Positions 29,026 through 38,844 of a stretch of DNA of 64,000 nucleotides are shown piece after piece. Numbering within the stretch: the stretch's first letter is position 1; every line of letters starts with the position of its first letter. The notes under the pieces are model-generated. The model saw only the letters and a program-made list of their open reading frames with translations, was not told where the DNA came from and searched no databases. A program made the translations under genes and the position numbers. This DNA is from Bifidobacterium breve (GTDB lineage Bacteria; Actinomycetota; Acidimicrobiia; Acidimicrobiales; Ilumatobacteraceae): contig CAMDEC010000001.1 of the NCBI GenBank assembly GCA_945893395.1, positions 1 through 64,000 on the forward strand, in the 5' to 3' direction.

Positions 29026-30462
29026 TCAGGTGGCCTGAGTAGTAGGCGAGGCGTCAGTCACTGGCACTTGCTCGGTTGGTGCTTGCTCTGCTGGTGCTAA
29101 ATCAATCGGTTCAGACGCTGTCGCTAGGTCGATAGTCGTCACCGGCACATTTGTATCTACCGATACATTCGCATTTAACAGAGTGTTCGCAGATTTTTTG
29201 TCTTTTGGCTTGCGTTTGAACTCGCGCTTTGGGCGAGGTGGTCGCAATGGACGTGGCGTCTGTGCGCCAGGTTTGACTTCGATCGCAAAGAGTGTGGCAA
29301 TCTGTGGCACTAACGGTGCAAGGCGCTTGACGGTTTGTCGTAAAGCGTCAGTTGTGGCTTGCGGTGCGCCAAGTGGTTTCACCGCGGTTCGAATCGGCGA
29401 GAATGCAAGTGCTTCGAGTACTGCAATCCAACGGTCCGAACTTGCTTCGTTCGACAACGAATCTGCAGCCGCCTTCGCAAGTTGTTGACCAAGTTCAACA
29501 GGAAATAAAACGCCGGCTTTTGGCGGTTCGCCAGAAAGTTTGATTGCGCGCAAAACTCGTGCGGCGGCGAGTGAGGCCTTGATGTCTTCGAGCCATTGAG
29601 ACATTTCGGCTTCTTGGCGTTGTTTGAGAGCCAATTTTAATTCTTTGGCAAGTTCGCGAGTTGTCTCGTCACGCACCACCATTGGGTCATCAGCACCCGC
29701 AACGACTGCTCGCAGATCACGCAGATCAAGTTGAAGCAGATCTTTCTTTGCGGCTTCGGCCTTGTCAAGCCACTCGGCGACCTTAAGCTTTGGCAAAATA
29801 TCTTGCGCCATCGAGATCAACCCGTCGGCCTTGACTTCTGGTTTTCCGTCGGCTTTTAACTTAACGTTTTGTGTCTTGATCGCTTCGCGCACGGATCGCA
29901 GACCACCGTCGAGCACTCGCTCGGCAACGCTGCGTTGTTCCTCGGGTAAAGAGGCGAGAATTGCGCGACGATGTGTGCGTCCAGGTTTGATCCGTTTGGC
30001 TGCCGGACGAATTAGAAGTTGAACGACGGGCGGCGCTGCTACATCGCCCGGTGAACGAGGTGTTCGGGGTGCGCGAGGTTGGCGCTCGCGACGCGGTTTG
30101 TCGGACGTTTCGGAAGTTGAGGGACGATCGGTGCGCGGACCACGTTTGTCACGACGCGGCTTGTCGTCTTTGGTTTTGGATTTTCGAGACAGTTTTTCAG
30201 TAACCGCCGCAAAGGGTTTATCGGCAATTATTTGCAAAAAAGTTGCCTTTTGTGATTTGTCACGCTGTTGAACGACGCTAAGAACCGTGATGCCATCGAT
30301 ATCAAAATCGGCTTCGATCTTGAGTACGTCGCCCACTTTGCTTAAATCTGGAAGCAGGGTAGCTTCGACCACACCCTTCGGAACTTTTGCGCCAGCAGCC
30401 CGCCAAGTCCACATGCCGTCTGCGCGCGCACTGGTCAATTCAACATCAAGACGCCTGGACAT
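29026..30462 (-). CDS. Uncharacterised protein with small N-terminal domain, Lys/Arg-rich linkers and central helical domain
   Basis: 478 aa; KDDKPRRDKRGPRTDRPSTSETSDKPRRERQPRAPRTPRSP linker; RRAILASLPEEQRSVAERVLDGGLRSVREAI core; KREFKRKPKDKKS tail. Confidence 0.75.
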   Translation of the reverse strand: MSRRLDVELTSARADGMWTWRAAGAKVPKGVVEATLLPDLSKVGDVLKIEADFDIDGITVLSVVQQRDKSQKATFLQIIADKPFAAVTEKLSRKSKTKDDKPRRDKRGPRTDRPSTSETSDKPRRERQPRAPRTPRSPGDVAAPPVVQLLIRPAAKRIKPGRTHRRAILASLPEEQRSVAERVLDGGLRSVREAIKTQNVKLKADGKPEVKADGLISMAQDILPKLKVAEWLDKAEAAKKDLLQLDLRDLRAVVAGADDPMVVRDETTRELAKELKLALKQRQEAEMSQWLEDIKASLAAARVLRAIKLSGEPPKAGVLFPVELGQQLAKAAADSLSNEASSDRWIAVLEALAFSPIRTAVKPLGAPQATTDALRQTVKRLAPLVPQIATLFAIEVKPGAQTPRPLRPPRPKREFKRKPKDKKSANTLLNANVSVDTNVPVTTIDLATASEPIDLAPAEQAPTEQVPVTDASPTTQAT

Positions 30463-30573
30463 GAGTCTTTACGGTATAGGCAAATCAATGATTTGCCATC
30501 TTTGAGCGACGTCACCGTGCCGAAAATATAGACACTCACGAAATTTCGCAAACAAAAAGACTACGGTGAAAAC

Positions 30574-31095
30574 ATGGCGATATATGCACTTGGGGATCGA
30601 GTACCCAAAATTCACGAAACTGCGTTTGTGCATCCCGAAGCCGTCGTGATTGGATCGGTTGAAATCGGCGCCGAATCTACTATCTGGGCTGGTGCCGTGT
30701 TGCGCGGTGATGACGGCGAAATTCGAATCGGCGCGCGAACGAGTATTCAAGACAATTGTGTGTTGCACACGATGCCAGATACACCGACGATTGTTGGCGA
30801 CGATTGCGTAATCGGGCACATCGTGCACCTTGAAGCCTGCACGATCATGTCAGGTGCGCAAGTTTCGTCAGGGGCAATAGTTTTGCATCGAGTCGTGGTC
30901 GAATCGGGGGCGATCGTCGGGGCGAACTCGGTCGTACTAAACGACACGATTGTGCCCGCTGGAGCGCTTGCAGTCGGTTCACCTGCGGTGATCAAAAAAG
31001 GTCTGGCTCGAGTCGAAGATATTCAACACGGTGTGAGTACGTATGTAGCCAAGGGTAAAGTTTTCGCGGCAAAGTTACGCAAGATCCGCGATTAA
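30574..31095 (+). CDS. Gamma-class carbonic anhydrase-like left-handed beta-helix protein
   Basis: Hexapeptide repeats: AESTIWAGAVLRGDDGEIRIGARTSIQDNCVLHTMPDTPTIVGDDCVIGHIVHLEACTIM. Confidence 0.93.
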   Translation: MAIYALGDRVPKIHETAFVHPEAVVIGSVEIGAESTIWAGAVLRGDDGEIRIGARTSIQDNCVLHTMPDTPTIVGDDCVIGHIVHLEACTIMSGAQVSSGAIVLHRVVVESGAIVGANSVVLNDTIVPAGALAVGSPAVIKKGLARVEDIQHGVSTYVAKGKVFAAKLRKIRD

Positions 31096-31105
31096 TTCGG
31101 TTACT

Positions 31106-31126
31106 TTGTCAGCGAATCGCTGACAA
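31106..31126. terminator. Perfect 9-bp hairpin between convergent genes, candidate bidirectional terminator
   Basis: TTGTCAGCG-AAT-CGCTGACAA; begins 11 nt after the carbonic anhydrase-like stop and overlaps the stop of the minus-strand gene. Confidence 0.5.
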
Positions 31127-32194
31127 GAGCTCACTCAAATCAAGACGCTCTGAATCGATCAGATAATGATGTGCGGCATCGCGGCGAAACTGGGAGCAAA
31201 GATCTGGTCTAAAAAATCTCGCTCCCTCCCTGATCACGTAATTTAGAATAAAAAACCGGTAGGCGAACGGCAGAAATTGAATTTCGATCTCACTTAGCGG
31301 ATAGACCTGATGATAAGCCGCGATGAATTTCACAAATCGTGGTTCGGTAAGTGTGTGCGCAGAGTAAGCGAATTGAGTTTTGTCGCCCGTGCGCGAAGAC
31401 ACTCGACTAAGGAAGTAGAAATCAAGTAGGCGAGACTCAACACGAAACCAGTCGTAGTCCCAACGGGTCGAAAGCCTAAACGAACGTGCGGCATGGTCGG
31501 TGCTTGGACCAACCGAAAAATTGCCCAAGTTCCAATCCACCAAAATCGGGATTCGTCGCCATTCGTCATAATGGACCTTTTCGAGATGCAACAAAAAGTC
31601 GTGGGTGAACCGTTGCAATGTCGAAATAGAAAGTGAATCAAGTTCAAAATGTTTGTCTGCTTGATCGTCGCGCAGCAAATCGTAAAGATGAACGGCGTCA
31701 CTTTTTACCGAATTCGAGGTCGGCGGCAACGACGGTGCAAGGGTTGCACAGGCCAGATGAAACTCGGCGATCTCCTTAGCGAGCGCGACGATGTCATTGT
31801 CATCGAGAATTTTCGGCAAGCCTGTCTGACCTTGGACATCCGAATAGAACACCGCCCAGCAGTCGCCGTCGTACCAGGTGAATGGTCGGCCATTTTTTGT
31901 GAGTACCTCGGCCAGAAAGCCTGACCAGCGACCACCCTTTAGTTCGGCACTGCACCGGGCGAGCCGGTCGTGGTCTTCTGCGAACTGAAAATATGATCCA
32001 TATGAACTAACTTTTGCAATCAGCGATGAGTCGTCCGAGAGAGTGAGGCGAAAGACTCTGTTCGTCGAGACATGGGTCGAGATTTCATCGAACGCGAGGA
32101 TCTGGCGCGCGTCAGCCAAACTTGACCAGGCGTCGAGAACATTTTGCTTGGCATTCGGCAGGGCTTCCGGTGAAATATCTTGCAACGAAGCCAT
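31109..32194 (-). CDS. Aminoglycoside phosphotransferase/choline kinase-like fold protein
   Basis: IPILVDWNLGNFSVGP (Brenner-like) and RWDYDWFRVESRLLDFYFLSR. Confidence 0.75.
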   Translation of the reverse strand: MASLQDISPEALPNAKQNVLDAWSSLADARQILAFDEISTHVSTNRVFRLTLSDDSSLIAKVSSYGSYFQFAEDHDRLARCSAELKGGRWSGFLAEVLTKNGRPFTWYDGDCWAVFYSDVQGQTGLPKILDDNDIVALAKEIAEFHLACATLAPSLPPTSNSVKSDAVHLYDLLRDDQADKHFELDSLSISTLQRFTHDFLLHLEKVHYDEWRRIPILVDWNLGNFSVGPSTDHAARSFRLSTRWDYDWFRVESRLLDFYFLSRVSSRTGDKTQFAYSAHTLTEPRFVKFIAAYHQVYPLSEIEIQFLPFAYRFFILNYVIREGARFFRPDLCSQFRRDAAHHYLIDSERLDLSELLSAIR

Positions 32195-32224
32195 GCTTCA
32201 GTCTCGCAGAAAACGAATACTTAT

Positions 32225-32527
32225 TTAATTTGATCGAGCGCGAATGCCGATCGGGGCGATGAGATGAAAACCCGCCTGATGACGCTGTTCTTCTGATTCG
32301 CCACCCCAAAAACCATATTCATGATGATCTCGGGCGAAATCTTTACAGGTGACTAGCACTGGACATGATTCGCAAACCGTGCGCGCTATTTGCTCGCGTC
32401 GCTCGCGCGCTTGAGGGCGCTCGGCGGCCGGCGGAAAAAACACATCGGTGAGTCCGCGACAAGCGGCGACGTTCATCCATTTATCGTCTGTCTCGACTCT
32501 TCGTTGATAGAAGTCATTTGCTGACAC
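32225..32527 (-). CDS. WhiB-family Fe-S transcriptional regulator
   Basis: AACRG...FFPPAAERPQARERREQIARTVCESCPVLVTCKDFARDHHEYGFWGGESEEQR. Confidence 0.93.
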   Translation of the reverse strand: MSANDFYQRRVETDDKWMNVAACRGLTDVFFPPAAERPQARERREQIARTVCESCPVLVTCKDFARDHHEYGFWGGESEEQRHQAGFHLIAPIGIRARSN

Positions 32528-32564
32528 GAGGTGCAGACTAGGGGATAAACAACTGACCAGTCAA

Positions 32565-33686
32565 TTAAATCTTGAGCGCTTGTGAAACCCCTTCGGCGAA
32601 GATCTCGATGTCTTTCACAGTCGTGTCCCAGGCGGTCATCCAGCGGTATTGATTGTTGGGCAGGTCCCAGTCCCAAAAGAAGGTCCACTCTCGGAGCGCT
32701 GCGGCGGCGGGCTCATGAATCGTCGGAAACAAACTGTTGACCGCAGGGGGAGTGGTCAAACCAAGCGACTTGTGGTGGCGGGTTCGCTCATAGAGGGCGA
32801 GCGCCATTGCGTTGGCATTGTTGGCAAGTTTGAACAATAAATCATTTTGCAAAAATTCGACATATTGCGCCGAAACAAATCGCATTTTTGAGTTGAGTTG
32901 CCCTACTTGTTTGCGGACATATTCGACGCGCGTTGCGAGACTCGTGTTAAAAAATACAACTGCTTCACCAAACATCAGACCAGCTTTAACTCCGCCAAAG
33001 CTTAAAACGTCGACTCCTGCATCGATCGTGAAACTTCGCAGTACTTTGGCCGTCGCGCCGAGGGCGGCGGCGGCATTGGTGATCCGAGCACCGTCCATGT
33101 GCACGAGCATGCCGAGTTCGTGTGCAGTGTCGCAGATTTGGCGAACTTCTTCGGCAGTGTAGATCGTGCCGAGTTCTGTTGCTTGAGTGATCGAAACTAC
33201 AGCCGGCTCAGCGTGGTGAATGTTTCCGCGCAAGTGCGCGACACCTCGAATATCACTTGGTCGAAGTTTGCCATCAACAGTTGGAACGTCGATTAGTTTC
33301 GCACCAAGAAACCTTTCGGGAGCACCTGCTTCGTCAACCGCGATGTGCGCTGTGGCGGTGCAGATGACTGCTTGAGCCGGTTTGAGCATGCAGGCGAGTG
33401 CCAGAACATTTGCTCCCGTACCACCAAAGACAAACTCGGTGACGACATCGGCATCGAACAATTGATTGAAGAGTTTTTTCGCCTGCGGCGTATATTCATC
33501 GTGACCGTAGCCAAGTGCGTGAAAATTGTTGGCGCGATTGATCGCCGCAAGAATCTCGGAGTGGATACCCGCCGCGTTATCTGAGGCCATCAGGCGTTGC
33601 GGCGGGGGCAATGAAATCTTCACCAAATAAGTATGCCTTTGAGATATCCACCAACAATCAGTCGATTCGGCGTAGGTTTTCGTCAT
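32565..33686 (-). CDS. Threonine aldolase family (beta-eliminating lyase, PLP)
   Basis: EFVFGGTGANVLALACML; LGMLVHMDGARITNAAAALG; VDVLSFGGVKAGLMFGEAVVFF. Confidence 0.9.
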   Translation of the reverse strand: MTKTYAESTDCWWISQRHTYLVKISLPPPQRLMASDNAAGIHSEILAAINRANNFHALGYGHDEYTPQAKKLFNQLFDADVVTEFVFGGTGANVLALACMLKPAQAVICTATAHIAVDEAGAPERFLGAKLIDVPTVDGKLRPSDIRGVAHLRGNIHHAEPAVVSITQATELGTIYTAEEVRQICDTAHELGMLVHMDGARITNAAAALGATAKVLRSFTIDAGVDVLSFGGVKAGLMFGEAVVFFNTSLATRVEYVRKQVGQLNSKMRFVSAQYVEFLQNDLLFKLANNANAMALALYERTRHHKSLGLTTPPAVNSLFPTIHEPAAAALREWTFFWDWDLPNNQYRWMTAWDTTVKDIEIFAEGVSQALKI

Positions 33687-34083
33687 GACAAAATCAATTG
33701 ATTCATCCGGAATCGCTAGTCTGAAAACCGTTGATTCAGCACGTTGTCAGTGGTGCCGGTCACCGATTGCCCAGCGATCTGGGGCTGGTCGGCCGAGGCG
33801 ATTTTGCTGCCAATCATGTCGCCAATGGGACTGGGTGGCGCGCCAGCGGGCGACAGAGTTAGCCCTAAGCGAAGACGAATTGGTCATCGCCCGCAAAGAA
33901 TTAGACGCTCTGCGTGACCAGGTTTATGTTTTGCGATGTGCGATAGCCGACGTGGAGGCCGACTTAGACCCGTCAATCGACCCGACGACGCGTGACTTCA
34001 AAGCGGCACTGAAATGGTTGCTGCAGGCAGCCAAACCACTGGCACAAGATCAGTTGCACCCGAGTCCAAGCCGAGCGGCATAG
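33685..34083 (+). CDS. Small zinc-finger-like protein
   Basis: ARCQWCRSPIAQRSGAGRPRRFCCQSCRQWDWVARQRA, then coiled-coil-like segment. Confidence 0.7.
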   Translation: MTKSIDSSGIASLKTVDSARCQWCRSPIAQRSGAGRPRRFCCQSCRQWDWVARQRATELALSEDELVIARKELDALRDQVYVLRCAIADVEADLDPSIDPTTRDFKAALKWLLQAAKPLAQDQLHPSPSRAA

Positions 34084-34184
34084 TGAGTTTTCTGGGGTTA
34101 TCTAGACCTATCGGTTCCTGGGGTTTCGCCCATAATGTTAGTTATGTAAAGTTGATCTAGATTAGAACAAAGCAAATAGACACT

Positions 34185-35462
34185 TTGACTAGCCCCCCAG
34201 CGACGCCACCCAAAAAAATGTTGCCATCATCTGGTTGGTCGGCAACCCACGTATTCGACAGTCTTGAAGCAATGCGTGCTGGCGATGTGCGCTGGCGCGA
34301 GGGTCGAGCCTTCAGTCTCGCCTACAACGCCGGACCCGATGCCCTAGCCGTGGCTGAAGAGGCCTACAGGCGTTTTAGTGGTGAAAACGCGCTGAACACC
34401 GACGCCTTCCCCAGCCTCAAACGGATGCAGTCTGAGGTCGTGGCGATGGCTGGTGTGTGGCTCGGTGCGACGCCGCAGTCGGCCGGTTTCATGACTTCAG
34501 GTGGCACCGAGAGCATCCTCATGGCGGTTAAATCGGCCCGCGATCGACTGCGCGCCGAGCGTGGGATTAGCAACCCGAACATGGTCATGCCTACTTCGGC
34601 TCATGCCGCGTTCGCCAAGGCTGGTGCATATTTCGGTGTCGAAGTTCGTCGTGTTGCGGTACTCCCCGACTGGCGCGCAGATGTTGCTGCAATGCGCGAT
34701 GTTGTGGATCAAAATACGGTGCTGGTTGCTGGTTCGGCGCCACAATATCCGCAAGGCGTCGTCGATGACATCGTTGGTATTGCCAAGATTGCAATCGATA
34801 CAGAGATTAACTGTCATGTTGACGCTTGCATGGGTGGCGTAACGCTCGCCTATTTGGCACGACTCGGCGAAGATATCGCCGCTTGGAATCTGCAGGTGCC
34901 AGGTGTCAGTTCAATTTCTGTCGACCTACATAAGTTCGGCTACACATCGAAGGGCGCCTCGGTGATCATCTATGCATCGAAATATTTGCGTTCGTTTCAG
35001 GGCTTCATCACCGACGATTGGCTCGGTGGTGTGTACGGATCATCGGGCATGCTCGGCACGAAGTCTGGCGGTTCGATGGCGAGTGCCTGGGCTGTGATGC
35101 ACTTTTTTGGTGACGACGGCTATCTACGGCTCACGCGTCAGGCACGCGAGGCAACGCTGCAACTCGCGAATTTCGTTCGCGAATCGCGCGACCTTGTATT
35201 ACGTGCTGAACCTGAATCGACATTGTTGTGTTTTGGTGCGCGCGACCCGAGTGCATTAAATGTTTTTGCCGTCGCCGATGAACTCGCAAAACGCGGCTGG
35301 TACGTCGATCGCCAGACACCCCCCGACTCGCTGCATTGCACTGTCAACGCAATTCATCATGACAAAATTGACTGGTTCGCTCGGGATCTGCACGAAAGTA
35401 TTGCAACTGCCCTGGCTCAACAATCATCAGCCACAGTCGGCACCTACGGCACCATCGAATAA
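34185..35462 (+). CDS. PLP-dependent group II decarboxylase/sphingosine-1-phosphate lyase-like
   Basis: MTSGGTESILMAVKSARDR; INCHVDACMGGVTLAYL; VSSISVDLHKFGYTSKGASVIIY (PLP Lys); SGSxxS-type GTKSGGSMASAWAVM. Confidence 0.9.
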   Translation: MTSPPATPPKKMLPSSGWSATHVFDSLEAMRAGDVRWREGRAFSLAYNAGPDALAVAEEAYRRFSGENALNTDAFPSLKRMQSEVVAMAGVWLGATPQSAGFMTSGGTESILMAVKSARDRLRAERGISNPNMVMPTSAHAAFAKAGAYFGVEVRRVAVLPDWRADVAAMRDVVDQNTVLVAGSAPQYPQGVVDDIVGIAKIAIDTEINCHVDACMGGVTLAYLARLGEDIAAWNLQVPGVSSISVDLHKFGYTSKGASVIIYASKYLRSFQGFITDDWLGGVYGSSGMLGTKSGGSMASAWAVMHFFGDDGYLRLTRQAREATLQLANFVRESRDLVLRAEPESTLLCFGARDPSALNVFAVADELAKRGWYVDRQTPPDSLHCTVNAIHHDKIDWFARDLHESIATALAQQSSATVGTYGTIE

Positions 35463-35489
35463 CCACTCGACCATGCCAAGATTGTAAAG

Positions 35490-37814
35490 ATGTCTAGTTC
35501 TCAAGAACTTCAAGCGACTGAACAAGATAACTTTCGACTTGGACAAACTTTTTTTACGATTTTCTTCTTCATATTCGCATTTTTGTTCTCACATCAAGTT
35601 TCCCTCGAAGACTCGTTGAGCTTATGTTTAACTCTTTTGATTGACGTCACAACCGGCTCGATGCTGTGGATCTTGATGTCAAAAAAACGACAATATTCGG
35701 TATTCGAACTAGTTGGGCTAGGAATTGCCTTAGGAACGTCGTTAAGCACAATCGGACAACTCATATTTCGCAACTTCCCAGTTCAGCGATATTTTGGCCT
35801 GATTTTATGTTTGCTCGTTGCTTCGTTGTTCTGGTTGAAATGGAAAGACGACAACGAAAGATTTCGAATTGAAAATCCCTCCTCTTCATCTGTTTTAGGA
35901 GTACTGGGTGTTTCCGTTCTACTGCTGTGTGGTGACCGCTATTACCTTTGGGTGGCTGCGGCGCTGCTTTTCATAGGTAGGACCGCGATTAGACGTTTTG
36001 AAAGCTTTCAAACTAAATCATCAAAGAATGAAATGTCTCTGACTGCAATTCTGTGCGTGATAATCGCCTTCGCTCTTGGTGTTGGGTCATGGCTTGAAAC
36101 CTTGATTCATGGAAACAGAACCACAGCCGGCTATATCAGTGGCTGGGATGGAGCAATTTTCGAAGCGAGCAGCAAGGCACTGATTCGGTACGGCCCTTTT
36201 GACCATATTTTTTTGGCAAACAACAAATACGCCTATTACTGGTTTCATGATGCATGGGCTGGAGCGTTCACCCAGCGGGCTAATGCATCAGATTGGGTTG
36301 TGACCACACAGTTTGGTGCACTCGTTGTCGCGATTGCGTCGATATCACTTTTGTATGTAATTGTCGAACGAAGAATTGCTAATCGCCGACTAACACTTTT
36401 AGTAATCGCTGCTGTTGCAACGCCGTCATTAATAGGTGCGCCGAATGTATTGCTAAGTCTGGCGAGTTTTAGCCAGACTGTGGCGGTTTTTTGGCTTGTA
36501 TTGATTCTATTTCTTCTCGACGAGTTCTTTCGATTTGCAAAAACTACTTCATTAATTCTTCTTACATATGCATCGTGCTTGCTGGTTCTCACCAAATTAA
36601 CCATCGCCGTTCCGACGATTGCTGGAGTACTGGCGAGCGCCCTGACAGTCGGGCTGTTTTCTCCGAACGCAACCAAGCAAATCAGGCTCACTGTCGCCAG
36701 TTTTCTTTCGATCGCAGCATCCGGTGTGCTCTACATTATTTTCATAAGACCTGACCCCGAATTAGCGCAGTCATATTTTCAATTCAAAATCGGATTTACC
36801 GAAGAAATGTTTGGGATTTTCACTGGAGTAATGATCATTGACCTGGGAATTTTTCTTGTAATCAAACTCAGCGCGACATCAGTAATGTTCAGGAGCACAA
36901 GATTTCTTAAAGATCCCTTCGTTACAAGCGTCCTATGGGTATCCGTGGCTAGTTTTGCGGCTGCCCTACTGCTCGAGTTTGAGCTATCGGTCGCCAACTC
37001 CTACATGCTTCTGCCATTCTTGATTGGATTTTCTTTAATAGTTTGTCTCGAGGTAGCAAATCGCATTACGGCTGCAACCACAAAGTTTCCATGGCTGACA
37101 AAATTCGTGATTGCAATGATCGCTTTGGGTCTCTTTTCAGGAGCACTTTCAACTTTCAGACTGCACCAATTGAACTACGCGTTTGTAACCACGACTCGTC
37201 CAATTTTGATTGCATCCGTGGTCGCGCCATTTTTCGCAGCACTTGCCGTCTTTATTTTGCTCGCTATCAAAAAAACTCTGAAAATAGACCTACCGATTCT
37301 TCTCCTCGTTGCAATTAGTTCCCTAGCGATTTCATCGGGGTCTTTCATTTCGCATTCCTTTCGAGAGTTGCAGAGAGAAAGATTCGAGGAATCAAAGGGT
37401 TGGAGCAATCCCACTTTTGAGGATGTCGAATCAGAATTAGACGAACTTGACTCTGCCGCCCATTTCATGAGGTCAAATTTGACTGCAAATGACGTTCTTG
37501 CAAGTAATTCGACATCGGACAAGGGCTTGCTGGCTGCAATGACCGGAATACGAAACTTCGCATCCTCGTACGTCTCAGATATGCAGGGTGTTGAAGAAAG
37601 ATTTCCGATGCAATTTTCTTTCGCTCAGGCTCCGTCGGCTGAGACATACGACGCTCTCCGGAATCAATGCGTAACGTGGTTTTATTACAGTCGTGACGAA
37701 AACAACACTGACCTCAACAGTTTTAGACCATTTGCCGCAATCAGTTATGAAGACGAATTCGGAGTCGTGCTGAAACTTTCAGACACAACACGTTTACCCG
37801 ATAACTGCGCTTAG
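35490..37814 (+). CDS. Large polytopic membrane protein, possibly GT-C glycosyltransferase superfamily
   Basis: 774 aa, many TM segments; GYISGWDGAIFEASSKALIRYGPFD...YAYYWFHDAWAGAF loop; soluble C-terminal segment. Confidence 0.75.
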   Translation: MSSSQELQATEQDNFRLGQTFFTIFFFIFAFLFSHQVSLEDSLSLCLTLLIDVTTGSMLWILMSKKRQYSVFELVGLGIALGTSLSTIGQLIFRNFPVQRYFGLILCLLVASLFWLKWKDDNERFRIENPSSSSVLGVLGVSVLLLCGDRYYLWVAAALLFIGRTAIRRFESFQTKSSKNEMSLTAILCVIIAFALGVGSWLETLIHGNRTTAGYISGWDGAIFEASSKALIRYGPFDHIFLANNKYAYYWFHDAWAGAFTQRANASDWVVTTQFGALVVAIASISLLYVIVERRIANRRLTLLVIAAVATPSLIGAPNVLLSLASFSQTVAVFWLVLILFLLDEFFRFAKTTSLILLTYASCLLVLTKLTIAVPTIAGVLASALTVGLFSPNATKQIRLTVASFLSIAASGVLYIIFIRPDPELAQSYFQFKIGFTEEMFGIFTGVMIIDLGIFLVIKLSATSVMFRSTRFLKDPFVTSVLWVSVASFAAALLLEFELSVANSYMLLPFLIGFSLIVCLEVANRITAATTKFPWLTKFVIAMIALGLFSGALSTFRLHQLNYAFVTTTRPILIASVVAPFFAALAVFILLAIKKTLKIDLPILLLVAISSLAISSGSFISHSFRELQRERFEESKGWSNPTFEDVESELDELDSAAHFMRSNLTANDVLASNSTSDKGLLAAMTGIRNFASSYVSDMQGVEERFPMQFSFAQAPSAETYDALRNQCVTWFYYSRDENNTDLNSFRPFAAISYEDEFGVVLKLSDTTRLPDNCA

Positions 37815-37828
37815 TAGCGACTGGCCAT

Positions 37829-38575
37829 TTAGGCCGTGACGGCAGCGCAGATGCGAACTGTTTGGTCTGCGAGTTGATTCATCTCGGTTTCGGATAAATG
37901 CATTTTGATCAACCTTGCCAGTGCGTCATTTGTCGATTTTTCGACAACTTCACGAGTAGCGCGCAGATGCGAGCAGTCAGAATATGGAGGAGCGTATCCG
38001 TGCATCTTGGCAGAGTTTTCGCCGGGTGAAGAAAGAATCGCTTCAAGACCTGACAAACCGTGTGTAACACAAGCAGCAATGTGTACGCATCCTCTCAGTT
38101 CGCGGATCAAGTCAATCAATCGATAGGCGCGAGCCGGAGCATCAATTGGCAACGGTTCGGCGCGCACAGCTGCGAACAACGAAAGACCCGAACTGTCAAC
38201 TTGTGAAACGAATTTTTCTGCCGGAGCAATGAAGAGTTCTAGTTGATCAACTTTCGCCAGGTTTTTGCGACCCCACTGATCGCAGTCTTCCAAATAACGC
38301 TGCCCTGCCGCTCGTGCACCTTCGACCGCAACACCCGCCTTCCACAACTTGTCGATCAAACTGCGCTCGAAGAACATAAATGCCGAAAACACAACGTCAC
38401 TGTCGACGTCACCGAGCACTCCCCCGCGACCCGCGACGTAATAAGCAAAACTATTTGGATAACCGGCCGCGGCCCCACGTGCGCTCGTTTCAGGATCGAG
38501 CATGTATTTTGCGCCCAGCGAGCCAATCAATGGCGCAATGGTCGTCGCGACTTGTGTTTCATTGAGTAGTTGCAT
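37829..38575 (-). CDS. SCO6745-like conserved actinobacterial protein
   Basis: ETSARGAAAGYPNSFAYYVAGRGGVLGDVDSDVVFSAFMFF; RLIDLIRELRGCVHIAACVTHGLSGLEAILSSPGE. Confidence 0.7.
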   Translation of the reverse strand: MQLLNETQVATTIAPLIGSLGAKYMLDPETSARGAAAGYPNSFAYYVAGRGGVLGDVDSDVVFSAFMFFERSLIDKLWKAGVAVEGARAAGQRYLEDCDQWGRKNLAKVDQLELFIAPAEKFVSQVDSSGLSLFAAVRAEPLPIDAPARAYRLIDLIRELRGCVHIAACVTHGLSGLEAILSSPGENSAKMHGYAPPYSDCSHLRATREVVEKSTNDALARLIKMHLSETEMNQLADQTVRICAAVTA

Positions 38576-38604
38576 GGGGCGATCTTAGGGTATTCTTGGG
38601 TTGC

Positions 38605-38806
38605 CGATACTTTCGTGCGGAAGAGTGAGTTTCACAGCCAGTGCAACCACACCGAAGGAGCAACCACCCCGGAAACTCTCAGGTAAATGGACCGTCGAAA
38701 GTGGCAAACTGAAAAATGATGATTTTCCCGAAAAGTTAATCGTCTACCGACGGTGAAATTGCGCAAGACCTGCGCGAGAAACTCTCAGGTGCCAGAACAG
38801 TTGGGG
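38605..38806 (+). promoter_or_regulatory. Tandem (two-aptamer) glycine riboswitch upstream of gcvP
   Basis: Aptamer 1: GCGGAAGAGT...CACCGAAGGAGCAACCACC...GGAAACTCTCAGGTAAATGGACC. Aptamer 2: CGAAAGTGG...CTACCGACGGTGAAATT...GAGAAACTCTCAGGTGCCAGAACAG. Confidence 0.93.
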
Positions 38807-38844
38807 TGTGTTACTAAGCACACCCAAATTTGAAAGGCACCAAC

